From: Armatimonadota bacterium
GTDB lineage: Bacteria; Armatimonadota; UBA5829; DTJY01
Length of the DNA stretch: 61,443 bases
Direction of reading: 5' to 3'
NCBI GenBank assembly: GCA_017993055.1
Contig: JAGONM010000011.1
Location: 1 to 61,443 of the forward strand
In this document: one piece after another, positions 35,089-44,402 of the stretch
How the letters are laid out: each line of letters opens with the position of its first letter
Position numbering within the stretch: position 1 is the stretch's first letter
Translations under genes and position numbers: made by a program
Notes under the pieces: generated by a model
Told to the model about the DNA's origin: nothing
The model's database searches: none
What the model saw: only the letters and a program-made list of their open reading frames with translations

Positions 35089-36300
35089 ATGAATGCCACC
35101 GTGTCCATCGAGCGGGTGAACCCGCCCGCGAACTCCGACAGCATCCTCGACGCCGTCCGCCGAGCCGTCTTGGCCTCGACGGAAGGCAAGCCCCTGACTC
35201 GCAAGGGCGATACGGTTCTGCTGAAGCCGAACATCTTCTGCCCGAGCCCGGCCCCGCTGACTACCGATCCGCGCGTCGTCGCCGCGATGGCAACCGTCGC
35301 GTTCGAACTCGGCGCCGGCGAAGTCCTGGTGGGCGAGGGGAGGAGCATCTCGACCGCCAAGTACCGCAAGGCAAACAACACCACGCGTCTGTGTTCCCAG
35401 GCGATTGGGATGACGCAGGCCTGCGAGGCGGCGGGCGCGAAGATGCTTTTCTTCGAGGAAGCTGAGCGCATCGAGGTCGAGGTCCCCGGCGGACTCGTGC
35501 TGAAGAAGGTCAACGTGCCGAAGATCGCGCTCGACGCCGACGTCTTCATTGACATGCCGGTGCTCAAGATTCACAGCCTGACGCTCGTCACCTTGGGCAT
35601 CAAGAACCTGCACGGCGTCATCTCGGACGACGACAAGCTCTTCGGCCACAGCTATCCTGCTCTGCCCGAGAAACTCACAGACTTCCTGCGTGTCCGGAAG
35701 CCGGACCTGACGGTGATGGACGCGGTCGTCGGCCTAGAGGGCGATCACGCCGAGGAGGGCACTGCCGTGCCGATGAACCTCATCTTCGCCGGAAGGGACG
35801 TCGTGGCGGTGGATGCGGTCGCCTGCGCCGTGATCGGTTTCGACCCGATGGAGGTGGATATCAACCGCGTGGCGCACGAGCAAGCTCTAGGCACCGCGGA
35901 CCTGTCATCCATCGCGGTGCTGGGCGAGAGCGTCGAGAGTGTGCGGAGGCCATTCAGGCGCCCGGACATCATTCTGGACAGAGAGCTCTTCCCCGGCCTG
36001 ACCATAGTTGCCGGGGAGTACTGCCGTTCGTGCGAGTACTACATCCGCCGAGGGCTCGACAAGCTCAAGGACGCCGGCTGGTTCGACGGCTCCAACAGAC
36101 TCACCATCGTCCTCGGCAAAGAGCCTGAGGTGCCCGATGATATACCCGGCAAGGTTATCATGCTGGGCGACTGCTGTCTCGGCTCGAAGTCTATCACGCG
36201 CCTGAGGAACCATCTTCTGCTCGACGGGCGGCTGCAGATGGTCTACCAGTGCCCCCCGATGCAGTTCCGAATCCGCGCGCTGGACCTGGTCGAGGACTGA
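35089..36300 (+). CDS. DUF362 domain protein
   Basis: 403-residue protein of the DUF362 family (once linked to Fe-S cluster proteins), without the ferredoxin module many relatives carry. Family features are GDTVLLKPNIFCPSPAPLTT, DADVFIDMPVLKIHSLT, LGIKNLHGVIS and DAVVGLEGDHAEEGTAVPMN. A CxxC occurs in GEYCRSCEYYI and a CC pair in LGDCCLGS, possible metal ligands. ATG 35089 lies eight bases after the preceding stop, so the pair is an operon. Biochemical role unknown. Confidence 0.8.
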   Translation: MNATVSIERVNPPANSDSILDAVRRAVLASTEGKPLTRKGDTVLLKPNIFCPSPAPLTTDPRVVAAMATVAFELGAGEVLVGEGRSISTAKYRKANNTTRLCSQAIGMTQACEAAGAKMLFFEEAERIEVEVPGGLVLKKVNVPKIALDADVFIDMPVLKIHSLTLVTLGIKNLHGVISDDDKLFGHSYPALPEKLTDFLRVRKPDLTVMDAVVGLEGDHAEEGTAVPMNLIFAGRDVVAVDAVACAVIGFDPMEVDINRVAHEQALGTADLSSIAVLGESVESVRRPFRRPDIILDRELFPGLTIVAGEYCRSCEYYIRRGLDKLKDAGWFDGSNRLTIVLGKEPEVPDDIPGKVIMLGDCCLGSKSITRLRNHLLLDGRLQMVYQCPPMQFRIRALDLVED

Positions 36301-36326
36301 CGCCGGTACTGTGGTTCTGAACGAAG

Positions 36327-36356
36327 AGAGGGCGGAGCCGTCCGGCTCCGCCCTCT
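36327..36356. terminator. bidirectional terminator between DUF362 and surface-protein genes
   Basis: Perfect 13-bp stem AGAGGGCGGAGCC (36327-36339) and GGCTCCGCCCTCT (36344-36356) with loop GTCC, between two convergent genes. Short T-rich stretches flank both sides. Confidence 0.75.
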
Positions 36357-36377
36357 TGATTGCCGGTAGCCTGACCG

Positions 36378-39296
36378 TTACGGGACGATCGGTATGACGT
36401 ACTGCTGGATGTCCGTCGGGTATCTCGGCCACAGCACTCTGACGTTGCACGGCTTTCCTTCCACGCTAGTGACGGTCATGCACCGCATGACGCCGGTCAC
36501 GACCGCGTACTGGGTGACGGGCGGGAACACCATGCCGCCAAGCGCTGTCAGGTCAACCCGAATGCCGTTCTCGGCCCCGTCGTGCAGCAGCGATCCGTCG
36601 TCAACCCAGATGTACTGCATCCCGCCGAACCCGCCAAAGCGGACCTTGCCGGTCGTGGAGACGAGCTTGCCGACGAAGTTCAAGCCTGTCGCGGCCGAGG
36701 GCGGGCCCAGCCTCACGTCGTTGTAGACGCCCTCCTGGCACCCGAAGGCCTCGCCTCCCAGGTCTCTGCCGACCCCGATCGGCGGGTTGTGCTCCAGTAT
36801 GCGTCCGACCGGGCGGAGCATCATCGTCTCGACGATCACTTCCTTGTCATGCGGCGCGGCGTTGAGCGACAGCACGCCGTCCACGTCAACCACGTCTCCG
36901 GGCGAGAATACGAGGCCGGGCCCGAGAGTTCGAACTCCGATGCCCGAACTTCCGTCCCGCTTGCCGAAGACCAGAGGATCCTCGATGAAGATCAGGTTCT
37001 CGGTTGGAAAGTATGCGGTTACGACCTTGTAACTCATGCGAACAGGATCGCCGATGCCGAACCGGGACTTGATCTGCCCGATCGTAAGAGTCGTACGGAC
37101 GATGCCGAGATCGCACCAGTCGGTTTCCACGAGGTCCGCATTCCGGGCCTTCACCCTGAAGTGGTACTGGGTCTCCGGTTGGAGTTTCTGCAGAGCCCAG
37201 TTCAGTCCGGTGGTCCAACCTGAGTTCTTGCCGGTCGTCAGTTCCTCGCAGTAGTACTGAGTACCGGACGGATTGCCGTTGGCGCTCCAGTTCGCCTGGA
37301 CAATCGTGGAGGTCACGGGTCCGTAAGGCGAGCCTCCGGGCAGGACCGCCAGCGTTCGTCTGACGGTCTGGGCCCATGCCGTCTCAACTGCGTCGCCGTT
37401 CCGCGCCTTGATCTTGAACGTGTACTGCGTATTCGGCGTCAGGTTCGCGGTATCCGAAGTCGTCTTGAGCCACTCATTGATGCCGCCCAGGGCATCCGGG
37501 TCGGCGTCGAAGTAGACGCCGGAGGAGCCGAGCAGCAGGTTCGGGAACATGTCCACCGCGTTCAGCACGGCTGAGGTCGCCGTGACGCTCGTCACGTTGA
37601 TGCCCGTCGGGTTCGGCATCAGCGTGTACTTCTTGACCTCCGACGAGTAGCCCGTGTAGTTTGGCGTCTCATAGCTGTCCCTGGCGCGGACCTTGTATCC
37701 GTACTGAGTGTTCGCCGACAGCCCTGTGTCCGTGTAGGACGTGCCGCTCTGCTCGAGGCTGGTGCCTCCCGGATTGCCGGTGGTCTCGACGAAGTTGTAT
37801 ACCACAGGAGGGTTGTCAGCATCCGTCGCCGTGCTGGCAGTCATCGTGATTCGGTCTGTTCCCGCAGCGGACGGTGAGCCTCCGACCGCCCATGTCATCG
37901 GGTTCGGCGTCGGCGGTGTGCAGTCTACAAAGCTGGTCCAGACCGTCGTAGCCTGCCCGCTGTAGTCGTTCTCGTGCACTATGCCCAGCACCCAGTTGGA
38001 CATGTCAACCTTGGAGTAATAGGTTACCAGAACGTTGTTCACGAAGACGTAGAACATGCCGTTAGTTTTGTCGTAGCGGATTTTGTACGTGACATACGTC
38101 GTCGCCTCGTTCTCCGGGGTCTCCGAGAAGAACCGTGCGGCGGCGGAAGGCGGCCCGGTGGGGTAGTCGTCATCCCAGTATGAGGCCCAGTACGCGCTGC
38201 CGTCGTGGTACTCGCCGTTTCCGCTTCCCTGGCACAGCCCACCCACCTCATAGTACTCACTGCCGTAGCCGATCGCCATCAACCGAATGTACTTCCCCGC
38301 ACTCGGGCTGTACATCCCGAACCCGAACTGCCCCCGGTTCGCGCCGACTATCCCCTGCTGGAGCTTGACCTTGACCGCGGCCTCGAAGCTGCTGTTCAGC
38401 GTGTACGTCGTAGCCGCGCCGTCGGCCGCCCAGGCGGTGTCGGAAGTCGTGCCGGCGCACAGCAGTTGGCCGTTGTTGCTGTAGAAGGTGATGTTGGGGT
38501 CGCTGTCCCAGTAGTTCAGGCTCAGGTCCGACAACCGCAGCGTCACGCACGGTTCGGCCTCAGGGATCACGTAGGTGATCACGAGTTCGGGCCTGTTCGA
38601 TCCCCATTCGCTCGTCCTGAAGTTCACGCCTCCGAGCGTGTGTCCGCCTATCGCGGTCCAGTCGAGCACCAGCCCGTAGTTCCTGCTCGGGTTGCCGTGC
38701 CAGTACTGGACTGACGGCGTAACATCCCACTCGACCCAGCGCGCGCCGTCGGTGCAGCGCTCGACGTCATCCGTCCCGTCGTTCCTGTCTGTGTTGACGC
38801 CTCGCGCGCCTGCTGCCGACCAACCGACATACGGGTTGCACGTCCGATAGACCCAGCATGCCCCGGTCTCGATTGCGCCGTCGTCGCCCCCGGTGCCCTC
38901 CTGCCAGTTCGACTTGCACCTGTAGACGCCGACGTCGAGCCAGTCATCTCCAGAAAAGTTGTAAGCCTCCCACTGGTAGAGCCTGAGAGTAGCCGACTTG
39001 ATGCAGGCGCCGGACGGAATCTGGCCCGTGAGGTCGAACTTGATCAGGGCGGTTCTGTCGTGAGAGGTCCGCTTCTGCACCCAGAACTGCTCGTCGGATT
39101 CGCCGTAGTTGTAGTTCGGGTTGTACTGGTCGAGAAATGTGTCGGTGCAGCCGTAGTAACCGCTCGTACCCTGCCTCAGGGTGACGGTGACGGGTGTCGG
39201 CGCTGCAATCGCGGCGCTCAGGCTCGCGATGAGAAGTGCGAGGGCTAGGAGTGTGAGATGCGGCCCTCGAGATCGTTGCCGGCGTCTGATCGCCAT
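36378..39296 (-). CDS. secreted DNRLRE/fibronectin-type-III multidomain protein
   Basis: 972-residue exported protein. A basic signal peptide (LTLLALALLIASLSAAIAA) precedes a DNRLRE carbohydrate-binding domain, residues about 35-245 (DRTALIKFDLTGQIPSGACI, GLVLDWTAIGGHTLGGVNF). Next is a lectin-like beta-sandwich (about 250-460), three fibronectin III-like repeats (about 465-740, each with a LxPxTQYxFxVKAR-type strand) and a C-terminal OB-like region (about 745-965). No PEP-CTERM or cell-wall anchor is seen. ATG 39296 follows GGAGGG. It probably binds glycans at the surface; no catalytic site was recognised. Confidence 0.75.
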   Translation of the reverse strand: MAIRRRQRSRGPHLTLLALALLIASLSAAIAAPTPVTVTLRQGTSGYYGCTDTFLDQYNPNYNYGESDEQFWVQKRTSHDRTALIKFDLTGQIPSGACIKSATLRLYQWEAYNFSGDDWLDVGVYRCKSNWQEGTGGDDGAIETGACWVYRTCNPYVGWSAAGARGVNTDRNDGTDDVERCTDGARWVEWDVTPSVQYWHGNPSRNYGLVLDWTAIGGHTLGGVNFRTSEWGSNRPELVITYVIPEAEPCVTLRLSDLSLNYWDSDPNITFYSNNGQLLCAGTTSDTAWAADGAATTYTLNSSFEAAVKVKLQQGIVGANRGQFGFGMYSPSAGKYIRLMAIGYGSEYYEVGGLCQGSGNGEYHDGSAYWASYWDDDYPTGPPSAAARFFSETPENEATTYVTYKIRYDKTNGMFYVFVNNVLVTYYSKVDMSNWVLGIVHENDYSGQATTVWTSFVDCTPPTPNPMTWAVGGSPSAAGTDRITMTASTATDADNPPVVYNFVETTGNPGGTSLEQSGTSYTDTGLSANTQYGYKVRARDSYETPNYTGYSSEVKKYTLMPNPTGINVTSVTATSAVLNAVDMFPNLLLGSSGVYFDADPDALGGINEWLKTTSDTANLTPNTQYTFKIKARNGDAVETAWAQTVRRTLAVLPGGSPYGPVTSTIVQANWSANGNPSGTQYYCEELTTGKNSGWTTGLNWALQKLQPETQYHFRVKARNADLVETDWCDLGIVRTTLTIGQIKSRFGIGDPVRMSYKVVTAYFPTENLIFIEDPLVFGKRDGSSGIGVRTLGPGLVFSPGDVVDVDGVLSLNAAPHDKEVIVETMMLRPVGRILEHNPPIGVGRDLGGEAFGCQEGVYNDVRLGPPSAATGLNFVGKLVSTTGKVRFGGFGGMQYIWVDDGSLLHDGAENGIRVDLTALGGMVFPPVTQYAVVTGVMRCMTVTSVEGKPCNVRVLWPRYPTDIQQYVIPIVP

Positions 39297-39374
39297 GTTG
39301 GTCCCTCCTTCGTGCGGAAGAGACGGTCCGGCACGTGATTCCTGCCCAGACCGAGGAACAATCCCACTTCACTA

Positions 39375-39403
39375 ACGATATCAAGCGAATAGCCTACTGT
39401 CAA
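39375..39403 (-). promoter_or_regulatory. possible promoter of the DNRLRE/Fn3 gene
   Basis: Minus-strand TTGACA (39403-39398), 17-base spacer, TATCGT (39380-39375). The -10 is imperfect; the predicted leader is about 70 bases. Confidence 0.4.
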
Positions 39404-39545
39404 CAGGCAAATTTACCGGGTTTCGCGCGGAGGAGGTCGGAGTGCCTGCCATCGGACGGGGTATGCGTTGTAGCCGGAGGCTCTGTGCCCGTGAGATCAG
39501 AGCGCACCCGTAGAAGGTGCTGCTGCGGAATCTGTCCGAGGGCTT

Positions 39546-40553
39546 CTAGATAAACATGTGCAGGAAAAGGTAGCTCAACGCTCCGAGCGCCCCAGCCACG
39601 GGGAGCGTCATCATCCAGGCGAGCAGAATCTGCCCGACGATGCCCCACCGAACCGCGCTCAGGCGCTTCGCCGATCCCACGCCCATGATGGAGGAGGAGA
39701 TCACGTGCGTGGTGCTCACGGGGGCGTGCCACAGAGTCGCGCCGAGCACGACCACGGCCGCGGCCGTCTCCGAGGCGAATCCGTGTACCGGCTGCAGGCC
39801 CATGATCTTCTTGCCGACGGTCTTGATGATGCGCCAGCCGCCAACCGCGGTGCCGAGGGCCATCGCCGAGGCGCAGGACACCTTGACCCACAGGGGAACG
39901 GTTACCGAGTCCTGCAGCCCGGCCACGACGAGCGCCATCGTGATGATACCCATGGACTTCTGCGCGTCATTGGAGCCGTGAGTGAAAGCCATGAAGTTCG
40001 CCGAGATGATCTGCAGCACCTTGAAGTACTTGTTCAGCTTTGATGGCGCCTGCTGGGCGAAGATGTTCATTACGATGATCATGAGTATCATCCCGCCCAG
40101 GAACCCCGCGATCGGCGAGAAGACAAGTGACGTGAAGATCTTCCCCAGCCCCTCCACGTTCAGCGCGCCCCTGCCGAAAGCCATGACCACGGCGCCTATC
40201 AGCCCGCCGATCAGCGCGTGGGATGAACTGCTCGGCAGACCCATCAGCCATGTTATCAGGTTCCAGATGATGGCGCCGAGGAGAGCCGCCAGAACCAGCA
40301 GTTGGCCGGAATCGCCTCTCACGCTGGTCGGGTCAATAATCCCGGAACCGATCGTCTTCGCGACCCCGGTCCAGATCATCGCGCCGATGAAGTTCATTGT
40401 GGCCGAGAGGATGATTGCGTTTCGTATGGAGAGTGCCCTGGTGAGCACGGAGGTCGCTATCGCATTGGCCGTGTCGTGGAAGCCGTTGATGAAGTCGAAG
40501 GTGAGGGCGAAAACGACTACCAGCCCGAAGATTATCAGCTTGGTCTCAGGCAT
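39546..40553 (-). CDS. pit: inorganic phosphate transporter, PiT family
   Basis: 335-residue membrane transporter for phosphate (or metal-phosphate) driven by cation symport. Both halves of the PiT repeat are present: DFINGFHDTANAIATSVLTR at the N terminus and FMAFTHGSNDAQKSMGIITM in the second half, plus LMGLPSSSSHALIGGLIG and STTHVISSSIMGVG. Its start overlaps the end of the upstream DUF47 gene by eight bases, which points to translational coupling. The operon order DUF47-DUF47-pit is a variant of the common PhoU-like/PiT pair. Confidence 0.95.
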   Translation of the reverse strand: MPETKLIIFGLVVVFALTFDFINGFHDTANAIATSVLTRALSIRNAIILSATMNFIGAMIWTGVAKTIGSGIIDPTSVRGDSGQLLVLAALLGAIIWNLITWLMGLPSSSSHALIGGLIGAVVMAFGRGALNVEGLGKIFTSLVFSPIAGFLGGMILMIIVMNIFAQQAPSKLNKYFKVLQIISANFMAFTHGSNDAQKSMGIITMALVVAGLQDSVTVPLWVKVSCASAMALGTAVGGWRIIKTVGKKIMGLQPVHGFASETAAAVVVLGATLWHAPVSTTHVISSSIMGVGSAKRLSAVRWGIVGQILLAWMMTLPVAGALGALSYLFLHMFI

Positions 40554-41175
40554 TCTTCACCACGATGCTTTCCAGGACATTGGCCACGTCCTCGCACCTG
40601 TCGGTCGCCTTCTCCAGGCGTGCAAATATCTCGAGCCACTTCGCGACCTCGAGCGGCCGTGACTCCTCCCTGAAGAGCCTGCGCAGCGCCTGCCGATAGA
40701 CCTCGTCGGCGTCGTTCTCCAGCCTGTTGATCTCGACGCATGGAGTCAGTATCGCGTCAATGTCGCGAAAGTGCGATAGAGCGTGCACGGCGTCTCGTAT
40801 CTGCTCCGTCGAGGCTATCAGTATCCGCGCCAGCTCGGCGGCTTCCTCGAGAGGCTTCTCGACCCCGTAGAGCTTCATGCGGTCGGCGGATGCCTCGATG
40901 TAGTCGAGCACGTCGTCCATGCAGGAGGCCAGCGAGTGGATGTCTTCGCGGTCGATCGGCGTTACGAAGCTGTCGTTGAGACGCTTGCATATCCCGTCCG
41001 TGGCGCAGTCTATGGACTTCTCCATGTCGCGCAGCACGCGGCATTTCTCGTCAACATTCTGATAGTCCGTGATCAGATCGTGCAGGCAGACGGCGGCATC
41101 AACGAGCGCCCTCGCGATGTCGTCGAAGAGATCGAAGAAACGTTCCTCGGTCGGCATGAAACGGAATCTCTTCAC
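40546..41175 (-). CDS. DUF47 PhoU-like protein, copy 2
   Basis: 209-residue all-helical cytoplasmic protein of the DUF47/TIGR00153 family, which regulates PiT transporters. Characteristic stretches are PTEERFFDLFDDIARALVDA, DSFVTPIDREDIHSLASCMD and KWLEIFARLEKATDRCEDVA. The GTG at 41175 follows AGGAGG by seven bases; upstream codons in the same frame belong to the neighbouring gene. It is a diverged duplicate of the gene just upstream and overlaps pit. Confidence 0.9.
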   Translation of the reverse strand: MKRFRFMPTEERFFDLFDDIARALVDAAVCLHDLITDYQNVDEKCRVLRDMEKSIDCATDGICKRLNDSFVTPIDREDIHSLASCMDDVLDYIEASADRMKLYGVEKPLEEAAELARILIASTEQIRDAVHALSHFRDIDAILTPCVEINRLENDADEVYRQALRRLFREESRPLEVAKWLEIFARLEKATDRCEDVANVLESIVVKNA

Positions 41176-41189
41176 GCAATGCCTCCTGC

Positions 41190-41813
41190 CTAAGCGCTCT
41201 TTAGCATCACGGACTCGATGATGTCCGCGACGTCTTCGCACTCATCAATCGCGGTCTCGATCTGGTCGTAGATCTCACGCCACTTGAGGGCCTCGATGGG
41301 ATTCTCGTGCATCTGGAAGAGCTTTGAGAGCGCCATGCGGTTTGCCTGATCACCCTCGTTCTCCAGCCGGTTGATGGCGACGCACGCCTCCCGGACGATC
41401 TCCGGCTTCTTCAAATCACGCAGGCCGTAGACCGCCTTCACGGTTTCCTCAGTTGCCTGGGCCAGGATGCTGCACAGCTTTATAGCTTCGTCGGTAGGCT
41501 CTGCGACCTCGTATAGCGCCATGCGGTCAACCGCCGCCTCCACGAAATCCATGATGTCGTCCAGGGCGCTGGCGAGTTCGTGGATGTCCTCGCGGTCGAG
41601 AGGCGTTACGAAGGTCATGTTCAGCTTGTTCATTATCGTGTGCGCGACTTCGTCAGCATCGTGTTCCATTGCGCGCAGCTTGAACGCCGCATCCTCGACG
41701 TCCTTGTAGTCCGTCACGAGTTCGTGCAGGCGGTGCGCGGCGTCGTTCACCATGTCCACCTGTTTCTCGAACATATCGAAGAACGTGTCCTGTCTCGGCA
41801 GTAACCTGATCAT
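41190..41813 (-). CDS. DUF47 PhoU-like protein, copy 1
   Basis: 207-residue helical DUF47 protein, first gene of the phosphate operon. Typical stretches are RQDTFFDMFEKQVDMVNDA, NMTFVTPLDREDIHELASAL and KWREIYDQIETAIDECEDVA. It shares this layout with copy 2 but is clearly diverged, so the two may form a heteromer or regulate different states of Pit. ATG 41813 has GGAG upstream; a consensus promoter lies about 150 bases before it. Confidence 0.92.
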   Translation of the reverse strand: MIRLLPRQDTFFDMFEKQVDMVNDAAHRLHELVTDYKDVEDAAFKLRAMEHDADEVAHTIMNKLNMTFVTPLDREDIHELASALDDIMDFVEAAVDRMALYEVAEPTDEAIKLCSILAQATEETVKAVYGLRDLKKPEIVREACVAINRLENEGDQANRMALSKLFQMHENPIEALKWREIYDQIETAIDECEDVADIIESVMLKSA

Positions 41814-41958
41814 TGCAGCTCACTCCTTCGCCCGTCTCAGCCTCGCGGATTCACGACCAAAGGTCAGCATGCATGACGCGCTGACCCGATTGATGTCGCC
41901 TCGCCGCGCAGGCCGCCGGCTGACCCACCGTCTCCGTCCGCGATGCCAGACCGGGCGT

Positions 41959-41988
41959 ATTGTATCAGCGCGCTGCGGACATTGTCAA
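41959..41988 (-). promoter_or_regulatory. promoter of the DUF47-DUF47-pit operon
   Basis: Minus-strand TTGACA (41988-41983), 18-base spacer, TACAAT (41964-41959), giving a leader of roughly 140 bases. No Pho-box-like direct repeat was recognised around it. Confidence 0.75.
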
Positions 41989-42065
41989 TGCACGGTGGAT
42001 TGTCGGCCGGTTCGGGCAACAAAACATCTTCGCGGCTCGTATACAGGCTCAGGAGGTACGTACCA

Positions 42066-43088
42066 TTGAGGAACAGATCGCTTCTCACTATCGCAATCAT
42101 CGCCGCCCTTGCCGCAGGCCAGGCGGTAGCCCAGACCGTACTCGTCGGTCCTGCTGCCGACGGTTCGGTTGCCAATCTCGACCCCGCGTGGTCGCCCGAT
42201 GGGCGCTCGATAGCATACGTCCGCTACGCCTGCGCCTCGGCGAGCGCTCCGGGAGTCCCCGCCGCAAGCATTCATGTTGCATCGCTCGTGGGCGGCGCAT
42301 GGAGGCACCGTGAACTGCTCAGAGACGCGGATTCACCCGCGTGGTCGCCCGATTCGAAACGGATCGCCTGCCACAGCGGCGGCCTCGTACTGGTGGATGT
42401 CGCCACAGGCAAGACGCGGCGATTGGTTTCGGACAAGAACCAGGCCGTCCAGATTCCTATCGCATGGTCTCCGAACGGCCTCTTCCTGCTCTACGCGATG
42501 ACCTGGCCGGACAAGAAGGCCGCTTACGTCATGAACGTCAAGACAGGGGCCAATGTCGGCGGGGTCGTCGGGATAGGCGGGGCTTGGACCAATGCGGGCA
42601 AGCTCGTCGCATGGACCCAGGGCACCGTCGAAGCCGGTCTCGATGCCGCCGGTATCCGGCTGGTTGATCTCGGAACCGGCAAGTCCGTCGCATTGGCTAA
42701 GGGGACGTGGCCTGAGGAGGTGTTTGTCACCAAAGGCGACGCCGTCGCCTATGTGCGCATCAGCCACGCCCCTCCCAAGGGTGAGGGCCTGTACAGGCTG
42801 AATCTGAAGAACGGCCAACTGGGAAAGATTCAGAGTCTGCGGGCCGAGCAGGTCGTGTGGAGCAGAGACGGCGCTCGGTTCGCGTCAGTCGCGAAACTCA
42901 TACCCACCAAAGGCGCGCCGCCTGAGATGAACCTGTATCTCGGCAACACAAAGGACTGGCAGTTCAAGGTCGTGAGCAAGGGGCTTGTCACTCCGGCCGG
43001 GGACGTAGGCTCCATCAGTTGGTCACCCAACGGCAAGTCAATCGTCTGCTCAACCGGCGACGGCGGCCTGAGGATCGTGAAGCTGTGA
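42066..43088 (+). CDS. secreted TolB/WD40-like beta-propeller protein
   Basis: 340-residue exported protein with a six- or seven-bladed propeller. A signal peptide (LLTIAIIAALAAGQAVAQ) is followed by TolB/PD40-type blade motifs: LDPAWSPDGRSIAYVRYACA, DSPAWSPDSKRIACHSGG, IPIAWSPNGLFLLYAM and GSISWSPNGKSIVCSTGDGG. TTG 42066 was chosen because AGGAGG ends nine bases upstream; longer in-frame forms bury the signal peptide. Neither TolA/Pal nor a peptidase domain is present, so a stand-alone scaffold or sensor role is likely. Partner unknown. Confidence 0.8.
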   Translation: MRNRSLLTIAIIAALAAGQAVAQTVLVGPAADGSVANLDPAWSPDGRSIAYVRYACASASAPGVPAASIHVASLVGGAWRHRELLRDADSPAWSPDSKRIACHSGGLVLVDVATGKTRRLVSDKNQAVQIPIAWSPNGLFLLYAMTWPDKKAAYVMNVKTGANVGGVVGIGGAWTNAGKLVAWTQGTVEAGLDAAGIRLVDLGTGKSVALAKGTWPEEVFVTKGDAVAYVRISHAPPKGEGLYRLNLKNGQLGKIQSLRAEQVVWSRDGARFASVAKLIPTKGAPPEMNLYLGNTKDWQFKVVSKGLVTPAGDVGSISWSPNGKSIVCSTGDGGLRIVKL

Positions 43089-43170
43089 GTCGTACCGGGG
43101 TCTGCGGAAGCGGCTTCCGTCTGCGAAGCATGTGATCTGGAGATGGTTGCTCCTGCAAGGTGACTGACAA

Positions 43171-43204
43171 GAATGGGCGGGGATCGCCGAATCCCCGCCC
43201 ATTC
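43171..43204. terminator. hairpin terminator between TolB-like gene and degP
   Basis: Perfect 14-bp stem GAATGGGCGGGGAT (43171-43184) and ATCCCCGCCCATTC (43191-43204) with a six-base loop, between convergent genes. On the minus strand it would end the long aroA-to-degP gene run. Confidence 0.75.
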
Positions 43205-43239
43205 CCTTATCCGATCTTCCGGCTGCCGTGTCCCGTTTC

Positions 43240-44391
43240 CTATCCTGCTCCTGCCGGCATCTCCTCCAGCTTGATCATGATCACCTGCGACTGGCCCATC
43301 CGCCACACCGAGAGCCTCACCACGTCGCCGACTTTGTGCTTGCCTATCTCATCGACGAGGTCGTCCGGTTTCGAGACCTTCTTGTCGTCTATCTGCACTA
43401 TGATGTCTCCCTGTAGCAGTCCCTTCCTCGCCGCAGGACCGTCGGCGACCGTCTGCGCTACGACCACCCCCTTGGGCGGCTTCAGTCCCCGCTGCTCATA
43501 CCACGCGGCGAAATCGCCGGAGAGTTCGGCGAGCTGAACCCCGATCCAGGGGCGGACGATTCGGCCCTTTTCGATGAGCTGAGTCGCAACCGTGCGCGCT
43601 GTGTTGCTCGGGATTGCGAACCCGATTCCGATGTTCCCCTGGCCCGGTTCGGTCGAGAATATCGCTGTGTTGATGCCTATCAACTGCCCGTCAATATTTG
43701 CCAGCGCCCCTCCGCTGTTACCGCGGTTTATCGCGGCGTCGGTCTGTATCGCTTCCGCCAGCACCTTTCCCGGGCCTACCGGCAGGTCGGTCCGCTTCGT
43801 GGCGCTGATCACGCCGACGGTTACCGAGTTGCCGAATCCGAGGGGGTTGCCGACCGCGATCGCCCAGTCTCCCGCGCGTATTGCGTTGGAGTCGCCGAAA
43901 GCCGCCGCCGGGAGGTCCTTCCCATCCACCTTGAGCACCGCCAGGTCCGTCCGCGCGTCGCGCCCGACGAGCTTGCCGTTGAGCCTGCGTCCGTCTGCCA
44001 GCCTCACGGTAATCTTGTTCGCTCCCTCGACGACGTGGTTGTTGGTCAGAACGTAGCCGTCCTTGCTGATGATCACGCCGGACCCCTGACCTACCACCTG
44101 TTGCTTCATCGGCGACATCGGTATGCCGAAGAGCTGCTCGAACGGGCTGGATACGGCCTGCTCGCCGATGGTGTCGATGTTCACGACGGCCGGTCCCAGG
44201 CGAGCTACCGCATCGGCTATGATGTTGGCCTTGCGGCTCAGGACGGCCTTGCCCGGATCGCGGCCCAGGTTGGCGATCGCGCTCTGCTTACCGCCCGGAG
44301 AGATCGTCGTGTACCCGAGTTCCCTCAATACCCAGGCGCACGCACCGAATCCCAGGACGAATACGAGCACGTACGGGATGAGTTTCTTCAC
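43240..44391 (-). CDS. HtrA/DegP-type serine protease with one PDZ domain
   Basis: 383-residue envelope protease/chaperone. The N terminus is a membrane anchor or signal (LIPYVLVFVLGFGACAWVL). The trypsin-like domain has the catalytic triad H119 (LTNNHVVEG), D149 (RTDLAVLKV) and S226 (INRGNSGGAL). A single PDZ domain covers about residues 285-378 (KKPKGVVVAQ is not present; the readable stretch is PPKGVVVAQTVADGPAARKG). GTG 44391 follows AGGAGGG, and this ribosome-binding site overlaps the ribH stop codon, so translation is probably coupled. One PDZ makes it DegS-like in layout. Confidence 0.93.
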   Translation of the reverse strand: MKKLIPYVLVFVLGFGACAWVLRELGYTTISPGGKQSAIANLGRDPGKAVLSRKANIIADAVARLGPAVVNIDTIGEQAVSSPFEQLFGIPMSPMKQQVVGQGSGVIISKDGYVLTNNHVVEGANKITVRLADGRRLNGKLVGRDARTDLAVLKVDGKDLPAAAFGDSNAIRAGDWAIAVGNPLGFGNSVTVGVISATKRTDLPVGPGKVLAEAIQTDAAINRGNSGGALANIDGQLIGINTAIFSTEPGQGNIGIGFAIPSNTARTVATQLIEKGRIVRPWIGVQLAELSGDFAAWYEQRGLKPPKGVVVAQTVADGPAARKGLLQGDIIVQIDDKKVSKPDDLVDEIGKHKVGDVVRLSVWRMGQSQVIMIKLEEMPAGAG

Positions 44392-44402
44392 GGAACGCCC
44401 TC

